Below the pieces are notes generated by a model. It saw only the letters and a list, made by a program, of their open reading frames with translations, did not search any database and was not told the origin of the DNA. Positions 33,004 to 40,870 of a stretch of DNA of 64,000 nucleotides are shown here, in pieces (the stretch's first letter is position 1; every line of letters starts with the position of its first letter). This DNA comes from Rhizobium sp. Pop5 (GTDB lineage: Bacteria > Pseudomonadota > Alphaproteobacteria > Rhizobiales > Rhizobiaceae), in the NCBI RefSeq assembly GCF_024721175.1, contig NZ_CP099401.1, forward strand, positions 186,001 through 250,000, read 5' to 3'. Made by a program: the position numbers and the translations under genes.

Positions 33004-33909
33004 ATGAGCATGGCGGCAAGCACACCGGTTTCGGCGAAACAACAAGGTACGTTCGATTTTGTGGCCTTTGCGGCGATCGTCGTCACCATCCTCTTCTGGG
33101 CTTCTTCTTTCGTGGTGATCCGTATCTGCCTTGGGCCGCTGACGCCGATCGAACTGGCGACGGCGCGTTATGTGGCGGCTGGGGTCCTTGCCCTTGTCTA
33201 TCTCGCCATCTACCGGCCGATGCCGGAAAAACGCGATGTCCTACGCCTCTCGGTTGCCGCCGTGCTCTTCATCGCCGCCTATGCGGTGCTGTTGAACACC
33301 GGCGAGCAGACCGTTGCGGCGGGACCGGCGAGCTTCATCATCAACACCATGCCCGTTTTCACCGCGCTCATCGCGACATTCGCGCTCGGCGAGCGTTTCG
33401 GCCGCTGGGGCTGGGTGGGCACTGCGGTTTCCTTCGGCGGTGTGGCGGTGATCGCGGTCGCGTCCGACGGCGGCTTCAAGCTTGATCCGAACGCCGTGCT
33501 CATCCTCGGTGCCGCACTCTGCTCGGCGATCGCCAGCGTGCTGCAGAAGCCGATCCTCGGCCGGCTGCCGGCGCTTGCCGTCACCGCCTGGATCCTGCTG
33601 ATCGGCTCCGTGCCGCTCTTTCCGGCAGTTCCGGCGACGGTCCGGGCTCTGGCGGCAGCACCGGCGGAAGTGAACTGGGGTGTCGCCTACCTCGTCATCT
33701 TCCCGACCGCGATCGGCTATCTTACCTGGGCCATCGCATTGAAGCGGCTGTTGGCCGCGCGCGCTGCGAATTTCCTCTACGGCGTCCCGCCGGTCGCAAC
33801 GCTGATCGGCTTCGTCTGGCTCGGCGAGGTGCCGACGGTGCTGGGTGCCGTCGGCGGGGTCATGGCGATCCTCGGCGTGGTCGTTGTCAACGTGATGCGG
33901 AAGCGGTAA
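33004..33909 (+). CDS. EamA/DMT-family metabolite exporter
   Basis: A 301-residue membrane protein with ten predicted helices in two EamA repeats: the first from about residue 15 (ILFWASSFVVIR, ARYVAAGVLAL), the second from about 155 (ILGAALCSAIASVLQKP). ATG 33004 follows GGAGG by five bases; ATG 32992 is too early. These transporters usually export amino acids or other small metabolites. It is probably controlled by the divergent LysR gene. Confidence 0.87.
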   Translation: MSMAASTPVSAKQQGTFDFVAFAAIVVTILFWASSFVVIRICLGPLTPIELATARYVAAGVLALVYLAIYRPMPEKRDVLRLSVAAVLFIAAYAVLLNTGEQTVAAGPASFIINTMPVFTALIATFALGERFGRWGWVGTAVSFGGVAVIAVASDGGFKLDPNAVLILGAALCSAIASVLQKPILGRLPALAVTAWILLIGSVPLFPAVPATVRALAAAPAEVNWGVAYLVIFPTAIGYLTWAIALKRLLAARAANFLYGVPPVATLIGFVWLGEVPTVLGAVGGVMAILGVVVVNVMRKR

Positions 33910-33986
33910 CCGCACCTGACGCGGCGGCGCGCCACATTCGGCGTATTGAAGCCGGCCACCGACAAATAAGCATTGCGTCGCCCTTC

Positions 33987-34007
33987 GCTTTCTTTCAAAA
34001 CGAAAGC
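33987..34007. promoter_or_regulatory. Possible autoregulatory site upstream of glpR
   Basis: GCTTTC (33987-33992) and GAAAGC (34002-34007) form an inverted repeat with a 9-base spacer that itself contains TTTC...; the site lies 19 bases before the glpR start. GlpR autoregulation through it is plausible but unproven. Confidence 0.4.
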
Positions 34008-34025
34008 AGATCGAAAGGGGCGCCT

Positions 34026-34799
34026 ATGTTCTTGACCGACCGACAAACTGAAATCGTGGCGATTGCGAAATCGAGCGGCAGGGTTCTGGTCGAGGAGCTC
34101 GCCGCCCGTTTTTCGGTGACGCCGCAGACGATCCGCAAGGATCTGAACGATCTCTGCGATGCGCAGGTGCTGACGCGCATCCATGGCGGCGCGACATTCC
34201 CGAGCGGGACGGAGAACGTCAAATACGAGGCGCGGCGGCAGATTGCCGCCTCCGAGAAGCAGGCGATCGGTCTTGCGGCAGTCGACCTAATCCCAAGCGG
34301 AGCCTCGCTCTTCATCAATATCGGCACGACGACCGAGGCGGTGGGAGAGGCGCTCGCCAATCATCACGAGCTGATGGTGATCACCAATAATATCAACGTT
34401 GCCAATAGATTGCGGCTGTTCCCGGCGATCGAGGTGGTGATCGCCGGCGGGGTCGTGCGAGGTTCGGACGGCGGCATCGTCGGCGAAGCGGCCGTCGATT
34501 TCATCCGCCAGTTCAAGGTCGACTACGCCGTGATCGGCGCGTCTGCGATCGATATCGACGGGGCGCTGCTCGACTACGATTTTCGCGAGGTGAAAGTCGC
34601 CCAGGCGATTATCGCCAATGCCCGGCATGTCATCCTCGTCGCCGATTCGACGAAGTTCGAACGCACCGCGCCGGTCAGGATCGGCCAGCTTTCCCAAGTT
34701 CATACCTTCATCACCGACTATTGTCCGCTGCCGTCGATCCGCAATCTGTGTCTCGAAAACAATGTGAAACTAATCGAAACCAGTGGCAGATCGCGTTAG
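34026..34799 (+). CDS. glpR: DeoR-family glycerol regulator GlpR
   Basis: A 257-residue repressor. The N-terminal DeoR helix-turn-helix reads VLVEELAARFSVTPQTIRKDL, shown in the family consensus order, and is followed by the sugar-phosphate-sensing domain with FINIGTTTEAVGEAL and a later VADSTKFERTAPVRIG. It heads the glycerol locus in the same direction as glpD. By analogy it represses glp genes until glycerol-3-phosphate binds. Direct repeats resembling GlpR half-sites occur before glpD. Confidence 0.9.
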   Translation: MFLTDRQTEIVAIAKSSGRVLVEELAARFSVTPQTIRKDLNDLCDAQVLTRIHGGATFPSGTENVKYEARRQIAASEKQAIGLAAVDLIPSGASLFINIGTTTEAVGEALANHHELMVITNNINVANRLRLFPAIEVVIAGGVVRGSDGGIVGEAAVDFIRQFKVDYAVIGASAIDIDGALLDYDFREVKVAQAIIANARHVILVADSTKFERTAPVRIGQLSQVHTFITDYCPLPSIRNLCLENNVKLIETSGRSR

Positions 34800-34892
34800 G
34801 CGCTCGGTGCCTGAGTGCTTCATTTTCAAGCATTCCTGGGAAAGCCTCTGGTCATTTTCTTCCGAAAACGCTTCCGGGAGCGATCTGCGAAA

Positions 34893-34910
34893 ACATTCGT
34901 TTGACATTCG
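34893..34910. promoter_or_regulatory. Candidate GlpR direct repeats before glpD
   Basis: ACATTCG occurs at 34893-34899 and again at 34904-34910, an 11-bp period that places both on one DNA face. It resembles half of the enterobacterial GlpR consensus. A further TTTCGTTTT lies at 34917-34925. Confidence 0.45.
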
Positions 34911-34995
34911 CATTTCTTTCGTTTTAACTGATGTTACTTTCGCAATTGCGCAAATTTTGTGCGATGCGAAATCCGCAGCAGGCTCGGAGGGGAAG

Positions 34996-36510
34996 TTGGG
35001 CCCGGAAATTCACGACATATTCGTCATCGGCGGCGGCATCAACGGCTGCGGGATCGCGCGTGATGCCGTGGGCCGCGGTTATTCCGTGGCGCTGGCGGAA
35101 ATGAACGATTTCGCTTCGGGCACCTCCTCGGGCGCGACCAAGCTCATCCATGGCGGCCTGCGTTATCTCGAGCATTACGAATTCCGCCTGGTGCGTGAAT
35201 CGTTGATGGAGCGTGAAATCCTCTGGGCGATGGCGCCGCATATCATCTGGCCGCTGCGCTTTGTGCTGCCCTATCATAAGGGCGGCATTCGCCCGGCGTG
35301 GCTGATCCGGCTCGGCCTCTTCCTTTACGATCATCTCGGTGGTCGCAAGCTGCTGCCGGCGACATCCGTGCTCGACATGCGCAAAGACGTGGCCGGCAAG
35401 CCGTTGAAGGCGTTGTTTACGCGGGCTTTCGAATATTCCGACGGCTGGGTCGACGACGCCCGCATGGTGGTGCTGAACGCCCGCGATGCCGCCGACAAGG
35501 GGGCGACCATCCTGCCGCGCACCAAGGTGGTTGCGGCCAGGCGCGAGAATGGCCTCTGGCACATCGAAACCATCGATACGGTCACCGGCCGCAATGGCAG
35601 CCATCTGGCCCGCATGCTGGTCAATGCCGCAGGCCCCTGGGTCGACCACGTCATCCGCTCGGCCTTCGGGCAGAACGAGGCCCGCCATGTCCGCCTCGTC
35701 CAGGGCAGCCATATCATCGTGAAGAAGAAGTTCGACGATCCCAGAGCCTATTTCTTCCAGAATCCCGACAACCGCATCATCTTCGCCATCCCCTATGAGG
35801 GCGAGTTCACCCTGATCGGCACCACCGATCGCGACTACACCGCCGATCCCAAGGATGTCAGGATTTCCGAGGAAGAAACGGTCTACCTCTGCAATGCGGC
35901 CTCTGAATATTTCAAGGAGCCGGTCAGGCCCGAGGATATCGTCTGGACCTATTCGGCGGTCAGGCCGCTTTATGACGACGGCGCCTCTAAGGCCCAGGAA
36001 GCGACGCGCGATTATGTGCTGAAAATCGAGGGCGAAGGCGAGGCTGCGCCGCTGCTCAACGTCTTCGGCGGCAAGCTCACCACCTATCGCCGGCTTTCCG
36101 AACATGCGCTGGAGAAAATCGGTGCCGCGATCGGCGTCAAGGGCGCGCCCTGGACGGCCAAGAGCCATCTGCCGGGAGGCGACTTCCCGGTCAAAGGGTA
36201 TGAGGCCGAGGTCGCCAAATTGAAACGGCGTTATGCCTTCCTCGCCGACACACACGCGCGCCGGCTGGTGCGCCGCTACGGCACGAGGGCCGAGGTGCTG
36301 CTCGGCGATGCCAGGGGTCCCGGGGACCTCGGACGGCTGTTCGGCGGCGATCTCTATGAGGCTGAGGTCACCTACCTCGTTGAATATGAATGGGCCCGGC
36401 ACGCCGATGACGTGCTGTGGAGGAGAACGAAGGATGGTCTGCGCCTTTCCAAGGAGCAGGCACAGTCACTGGAGGAGTACATGGCTGCCAGACCGGCGAT
36501 GGCCGGATAA
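34996..36510 (+). CDS. glpD: Aerobic glycerol-3-phosphate dehydrogenase
   Basis: A 504-residue FAD flavoenzyme at the inner membrane that oxidises glycerol-3-phosphate to dihydroxyacetone phosphate and reduces quinone. The FAD-binding GGGINGCGIARDAVGRGY is near the N-terminus. The GlpD signatures SGATKLIHGGLRYLEHYEF and VFGGKLTTYRRLSE follow, and a C-terminal helical domain completes the usual length. The start is a TTG at 34996, five bases after GGAGG, which gives the family's normal N-terminus; the frame is open upstream but reads as non-coding there. glpS follows after 41 bases. Confidence 0.95.
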   Translation: MGPEIHDIFVIGGGINGCGIARDAVGRGYSVALAEMNDFASGTSSGATKLIHGGLRYLEHYEFRLVRESLMEREILWAMAPHIIWPLRFVLPYHKGGIRPAWLIRLGLFLYDHLGGRKLLPATSVLDMRKDVAGKPLKALFTRAFEYSDGWVDDARMVVLNARDAADKGATILPRTKVVAARRENGLWHIETIDTVTGRNGSHLARMLVNAAGPWVDHVIRSAFGQNEARHVRLVQGSHIIVKKKFDDPRAYFFQNPDNRIIFAIPYEGEFTLIGTTDRDYTADPKDVRISEEETVYLCNAASEYFKEPVRPEDIVWTYSAVRPLYDDGASKAQEATRDYVLKIEGEGEAAPLLNVFGGKLTTYRRLSEHALEKIGAAIGVKGAPWTAKSHLPGGDFPVKGYEAEVAKLKRRYAFLADTHARRLVRRYGTRAEVLLGDARGPGDLGRLFGGDLYEAEVTYLVEYEWARHADDVLWRRTKDGLRLSKEQAQSLEEYMAARPAMAG

Positions 36511-36551
36511 GAGCCATGTGATCCCCGCTGCGTGGAGGCACGGGAACAGGA

Positions 36552-37631
36552 ATGCTGGAACTGCGAAACGCCGCCAAGATGGTGGGGGCGGACTATCACA
36601 TCTATCCGACCGATCTGGTCCTCGAGCGGGGCACGCTGAACGTCCTGCTCGGGCCGACGCTGTCGGGCAAGACGTCGCTGATGCGGCTGATGGCTGGGCT
36701 CGACCGTCCGACCGCCGGCTCCGTCCATTTCGATGGCGCCGACGTCACCGGCATGCCGGTGCAGAAGCGCAATGTCGCCATGGTCTACCAGCAGTTCATC
36801 AATTACCCGGCGCTGACCGTCTACGAGAACATCGCCTCGCCGATGCGCATATCGGGTAAGGATGCCGCCACGATCGACCGCGAGGTGCGCAAGGCGGCCG
36901 AACTTCTGAAGCTTACGCCCTATCTCGATCGCACGCCGCTCAATCTCTCCGGCGGCCAGCAGCAGCGTACCGCGCTTGCGCGCGCACTCGTCAAGAACGC
37001 CAGCCTCGTGCTGATGGACGAGCCGCTCGCCAATCTCGATTACAAGCTGCGTGAAGAGCTGAGGCAGGAATTGCCGCGCATCTTCGCCCAGTCCGGCGCG
37101 ATCTTCGTCTATGCCACGACGGAACCCTCCGAAGCCTTGTTGCTCGGCGGCAATACGGCAGCGCTCAACGAGGGCCGGATCACGCAGTTCGGCCCGACGA
37201 TCGAGGTCTATCGCAATCCCCTCGATCTGACGACGGCGAAAACCTTTGCCGATCCGCCGCTGAATTTTATCGATCTGGTCAAAGCGGAAGGCAATTTTCT
37301 GCGCGACGGCGTTGTGATTTTTGCAGTGCCGCCGCACCTTCAGAACGTGCCGGATGGGCCGGCAACGATCGCGTTTCACCCGCATCATCTTGCACCGACC
37401 GCCCAGACGGCCGATTCGGCGCGGCTGACAGCACGGACACAGATTTCGGAAATTACGGGGTCGGAAAGTTTCGTGCATCTGCAATTTGCCGACACCCGTT
37501 GGGTGATGCTGGCGCACGGCATCCACAATATCGACCCGGACGCGGATCTCTCCGTTTTCATCGACACGCGCCACCTGATGGCGTTCGGCGCGGACGGCCG
37601 GGCGATCACCACTGCCAGGCAGAGGGGCTAG
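36552..37631 (+). CDS. glpS: Glycerol ABC transporter ATPase GlpS
   Basis: A 359-residue ABC ATPase of the MalK type with a C-terminal TOBE-like region, part of the glycerol importer. Walker A is GPTLSGKT (34-41), the signature LSGGQ (132-136) is canonical, and Walker B LVLMDE ends in E157. The switch (H-loop) position reads ATTEPSEAL, with threonine (T190) where histidine is expected. GlpT has the opposite defects, so the two should form a heterodimer with one good and one poor ATP site. It follows glpD by 41 bases and precedes glpT by 9. Confidence 0.92.
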   Translation: MLELRNAAKMVGADYHIYPTDLVLERGTLNVLLGPTLSGKTSLMRLMAGLDRPTAGSVHFDGADVTGMPVQKRNVAMVYQQFINYPALTVYENIASPMRISGKDAATIDREVRKAAELLKLTPYLDRTPLNLSGGQQQRTALARALVKNASLVLMDEPLANLDYKLREELRQELPRIFAQSGAIFVYATTEPSEALLLGGNTAALNEGRITQFGPTIEVYRNPLDLTTAKTFADPPLNFIDLVKAEGNFLRDGVVIFAVPPHLQNVPDGPATIAFHPHHLAPTAQTADSARLTARTQISEITGSESFVHLQFADTRWVMLAHGIHNIDPDADLSVFIDTRHLMAFGADGRAITTARQRG

Positions 37632-37640
37632 GAGAAGATC

Positions 37641-38711
37641 ATGGCACGTATCACCCTCGATCATATTCGACATGCCTATGGGCCGAACCCGAAGAGCGAG
37701 AAGGACTACGCTCTTAAGGAAGTGCACCACGAGTGGAACGATGGCGGCGCCTATGCGCTGCTCGGACCTTCAGGCTGCGGAAAGACCTCGCTGCTCAATA
37801 TCATTTCCGGCCTTATTCAGCCGTCCGAAGGGCGAATTCTGTTCGACGGACAGGACGTTACCAACCTGCCGACGCAGCAGCGAAATATTGCGCAGGTATT
37901 CCAGTTTCCGGTGATCTACGACACGATGACCGTCTATGACAATCTGGCTTTCCCCTTGCGCAATCGCGGAGTGGCGGAGCCCGATGTTGATCGTCGTGTC
38001 CGCGAAATATTGGAGATGATCGATCTTGCAGGCTGGGCCAAGCGACGCGCCCGTGGTTTGACGGCGGACCAAAAGCAGAAGATTTCGCTCGGCCGCGGCC
38101 TCGTGCGCTCGGATGTGAACGCGATTCTCTTCGACGAGCCGCTCACTGTTATCGATCCGCATATGAAATGGGTGCTGCGATCGCAGCTGAAACGGCTGCA
38201 TAAGCAGTTCGGTTTTACGATGGTCTATGTCACGCATGACCAGACGGAAGCGCTGACCTTCGCCGACAAAGTCGTGGTGATGTACGATGGCGAGATCGTA
38301 CAGATCGGCACGCCGGCCGAGCTCTTCGAGCGTCCGAGCCATACCTTCGTCGGCTACTTCATCGGTTCTCCGGGCATGAACTTCATGCCGGCCAGGGTGG
38401 AAGGCCGCACGGTTCGGATCGGTGAGCATGCGCTGACGCTCGATTATGCGCCAAAGACTTCGGCTGCGGCCAAGGTAGAGCTTGGAATCCGGCCAGAGTT
38501 TATCCGGGTCGGTCGCGAGGGCATGCCTGTGACGGTCAGCAAGGTGGAAGATATCGGCCGGCAGAAGATCGTTCGTGCGCAGTTTGCCGGCCAGCCGATC
38601 GCGATCGTCATCCCAGAAGACGGCGACATTCCGGCTGATCCACGGGTGACCTTCGAGCCATCGGGTATCAGTATCTATGCCGACTCTTGGCGCGCCGCAC
38701 CGGAGGCTTGA
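37641..38711 (+). CDS. glpT: Glycerol ABC transporter ATPase GlpT
   Basis: A 356-residue MalK-type ABC ATPase, partner of GlpS. Walker A GPSGCGKT (42-49) is canonical, Walker B ILFDE ends in E166, and the switch histidine is present (THDQTEAL, H199). The signature motif is degenerate, LTADQ (140-144) instead of LSGGQ, and the D-loop is TVID. Heterodimerised with GlpS, its Walker A/histidine would face the intact GlpS signature. It is not the E. coli GlpT antiporter despite the shared symbol. The GAGAAGATC ribosome binding site lies just before ATG 37641. Confidence 0.92.
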   Translation: MARITLDHIRHAYGPNPKSEKDYALKEVHHEWNDGGAYALLGPSGCGKTSLLNIISGLIQPSEGRILFDGQDVTNLPTQQRNIAQVFQFPVIYDTMTVYDNLAFPLRNRGVAEPDVDRRVREILEMIDLAGWAKRRARGLTADQKQKISLGRGLVRSDVNAILFDEPLTVIDPHMKWVLRSQLKRLHKQFGFTMVYVTHDQTEALTFADKVVVMYDGEIVQIGTPAELFERPSHTFVGYFIGSPGMNFMPARVEGRTVRIGEHALTLDYAPKTSAAAKVELGIRPEFIRVGREGMPVTVSKVEDIGRQKIVRAQFAGQPIAIVIPEDGDIPADPRVTFEPSGISIYADSWRAAPEA

Positions 38712-38713
38712 TC

Positions 38714-39580
38714 ATGGAAAAAACCTGGAACAACAAAGCTTGGTTTCTGGTCCTGCCGGTCCTCGTGCTCGTGGCATTTTCGGCGGTCATTCCCTTGATG
38801 ACGGTTGTGAACTATTCCGTTCAGGACACTTTCGGAAACAACCAGTTCTTCTGGAACGGAACGGACTGGTTTACCCAAATCCTGCATTCCGACCGTTTCT
38901 GGGCCGCCCTGCAGCGAAATCTGATTTTTTCGTTGATCATTCTCGCTCTTGAGATCCCGCTCGGTATCTTCATTGCGCTCAACATGCCGAAATCGGGCAT
39001 CGGCGTGCCGGTGTGCCTGGTTCTGATGGCGCTGCCACTGCTGGTCCCGTGGAACGTTGTCGGCACGATCTGGCAGGTGTTCGGCCGCAACGACATTGGT
39101 TTGTTCGGCTATTACCTCAATGCCATCGGCATCGATTACAACTATGTGCAGGATCCGCTCGACGCCTGGGTGACGATCATCATCATGGATGTCTGGCATT
39201 GGACGAGCCTGGTTGTCTTGCTCTGCTATGCCGGTCTCGTTTCCATTCCTGATGCTTTCTATCAGGCAGCCAAGATCGACGGAGCGTCTCGTTGGGCTGT
39301 GTTCCGCTATATTCAGCTGCCGAAGATGAAGCGCGTTCTTCTGATCGCCGTGCTGTTGCGCTTCATGGACAGTTTCATGATCTACACCGAGCCTTTTGTC
39401 GTCACTGGCGGCGGTCCCGGCAATTCGACCACGTTCCTGTCGATCGATCTGGTCAAGACCGCCCTCGGACAGTTTGACCTCGGTCCGGCCGCCGCCATGT
39501 CGCTGATCTATTTCCTGATCATCCTGCTGCTTTCGTGGGTGTTCTACACCGTCATGACAAGCCACGACGCGGAGAATTGA
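38714..39580 (+). CDS. glpP: Glycerol ABC transporter permease GlpP
   Basis: A 288-residue inner-membrane permease of the MalF type with six predicted helices. The cytoplasmic EAA loop reads YQAAKIDGASRWAVFRYIQLP (quoted at its usual place before the last two helices; residues about 195-215). ATG 38714 lies two bases after the glpT stop, with GGAGG inside the end of glpT. It pairs with GlpQ to form the channel for glycerol. Confidence 0.92.
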   Translation: MEKTWNNKAWFLVLPVLVLVAFSAVIPLMTVVNYSVQDTFGNNQFFWNGTDWFTQILHSDRFWAALQRNLIFSLIILALEIPLGIFIALNMPKSGIGVPVCLVLMALPLLVPWNVVGTIWQVFGRNDIGLFGYYLNAIGIDYNYVQDPLDAWVTIIIMDVWHWTSLVVLLCYAGLVSIPDAFYQAAKIDGASRWAVFRYIQLPKMKRVLLIAVLLRFMDSFMIYTEPFVVTGGGPGNSTTFLSIDLVKTALGQFDLGPAAAMSLIYFLIILLLSWVFYTVMTSHDAEN

Positions 39581-39581
39581 A

Positions 39582-40493
39582 ATGAGCGCCTCTAACGAAA
39601 CGACAGCGAGCCGAAAGATCTCTGGCGTTACCAGCGTCGCAAGCGGTCTCTCCTCCGATGAAGTCAGCCGTCTGATGCGCCGGCGCGGCGAGGAATCGCG
39701 CTGGTGGTGGCTGGTTCCGACGATCTACATCATCGTGCTCCTGCTGCCGATCTATTGGCTCGTTAACATGAGCTTCAAGACCAATGCGGAAATCGTCAAT
39801 TCTCTGACCCTTTATCCTCATAACCCGACGATCGCTAATTACGTGACGATCTTCACGGAGAAGGCGTGGTATTCCGGCTACATCAATTCAATCACCTATG
39901 TCGTGATCAACATGGTGATCTCGGTGTCAGTCGCGCTGCCGGCGGCCTATGCCTTCTCCCGTTATCGGTTCCTGGGCGACAAGCATCTTTTCTTCTGGTT
40001 GCTGACCAACCGCATGGCGCCGCCGGCAGTCTTTGCCCTGCCGTTCTTCCAGCTCTACTCGGCCTTTGGACTGATCGATACGCACATCGCTGTGGCATTG
40101 GCGCATTGCCTCTTTAACGTGCCGCTTGCGGTCTGGATCCTTGAAGGCTTCATGTCGGGCGTGCCGAAGGAAATCGACGAAACGGCCTATATCGATGGCT
40201 ACTCGTTCCCGCGATTTTTCCTGAAGATTTTCACGCCGCTGATTGCGAGCGGCATAGGTGTCGCCTGCTTCTTCTGCTTCATGTTCTCCTGGGTCGAGTT
40301 GCTGATCGCGCGGACGCTGACGACGACCGACGCAAAGCCGATCGCTGCCACCATGACCCGCACCGTCTCTGCATCCGGCATGGATTGGGGCCTGCTCGCC
40401 GCCGCGGGTGTTCTGACCCTGATCCCAGGGGCGCTGGTGATCTGGTTTGTGCGTAATTACATCGCCAAGGGCTTCGCCCTGGGGAGGGTTTGA
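39582..40493 (+). CDS. glpQ: Glycerol ABC transporter permease GlpQ
   Basis: A 303-residue MalG-type permease. A cytoplasmic N-terminal tail of ~40 residues precedes six helices. The EAA loop is DETAYIDGYSFPRFFLKI followed by a C-terminal helix pair. It starts one base after the glpP stop and overlaps the next gene by three bases (TGATG), so translation is coupled. It is not the E. coli glycerophosphodiester phosphodiesterase GlpQ. Confidence 0.92.
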   Translation: MSASNETTASRKISGVTSVASGLSSDEVSRLMRRRGEESRWWWLVPTIYIIVLLLPIYWLVNMSFKTNAEIVNSLTLYPHNPTIANYVTIFTEKAWYSGYINSITYVVINMVISVSVALPAAYAFSRYRFLGDKHLFFWLLTNRMAPPAVFALPFFQLYSAFGLIDTHIAVALAHCLFNVPLAVWILEGFMSGVPKEIDETAYIDGYSFPRFFLKIFTPLIASGIGVACFFCFMFSWVELLIARTLTTTDAKPIAATMTRTVSASGMDWGLLAAAGVLTLIPGALVIWFVRNYIAKGFALGRV

Positions 40494-40789
40494 TGAGCTT
40501 TTCGCTTCCCGATTTTTCATGGATGGCATGGACCTGGCCGACGGCCGCTTTCTTCATCGTTATCGTATTGCTGCTGATCGGCATGGGGGTCTGGGAGTAT
40601 GCCGCACCGGGCGGTAACCCGCGGATCGGAATCCTGCGCTTCGAGACGACGCGCGGTGACCGGCTTTTCCTTTCGCTGCTCGGCAGCGCCTTTATCCATC
40701 TTGCCTGGCTTGGTCTCGCGGGATCAAGCCTCTGGTGGGCTCTCGCTCTCTCCGTTGTCTACGCCGTCGGCGTATTCCGTTACGTGTGA
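40493..40789 (+). CDS. glpU: DUF2160 small membrane protein of glycerol transporter
   Basis: A 98-residue protein with three hydrophobic segments (AAFFIVIVLLLIGMGVWEY, LFLSLLGSAFIHLAWLGLAG, LWWALALSVVYAVGVF) matching DUF2160, a family found inside glycerol ABC operons. ATG 40493 overlaps the glpQ stop. Its role, perhaps stabilising the permease complex, is unproven. The symbol follows the published rhizobial naming as I remember it. Confidence 0.8.
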   Translation: MSFSLPDFSWMAWTWPTAAFFIVIVLLLIGMGVWEYAAPGGNPRIGILRFETTRGDRLFLSLLGSAFIHLAWLGLAGSSLWWALALSVVYAVGVFRYV

Positions 40790-40870
40790 GGCAAACTGAT
40801 GCAGATGGCCGGGGGTATTTCTGGCCGCCTGAGACGTGAAGACTGCAATCGCAAACCCTGGGAGGATATT

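Noticed and set aside
34924..37730. Long minus-strand frames across glpD and glpS/glpT (492 and 452 codons)
   Set aside because: Shadows of well-supported plus-strand genes; no ribosome binding site or recognisable domain.
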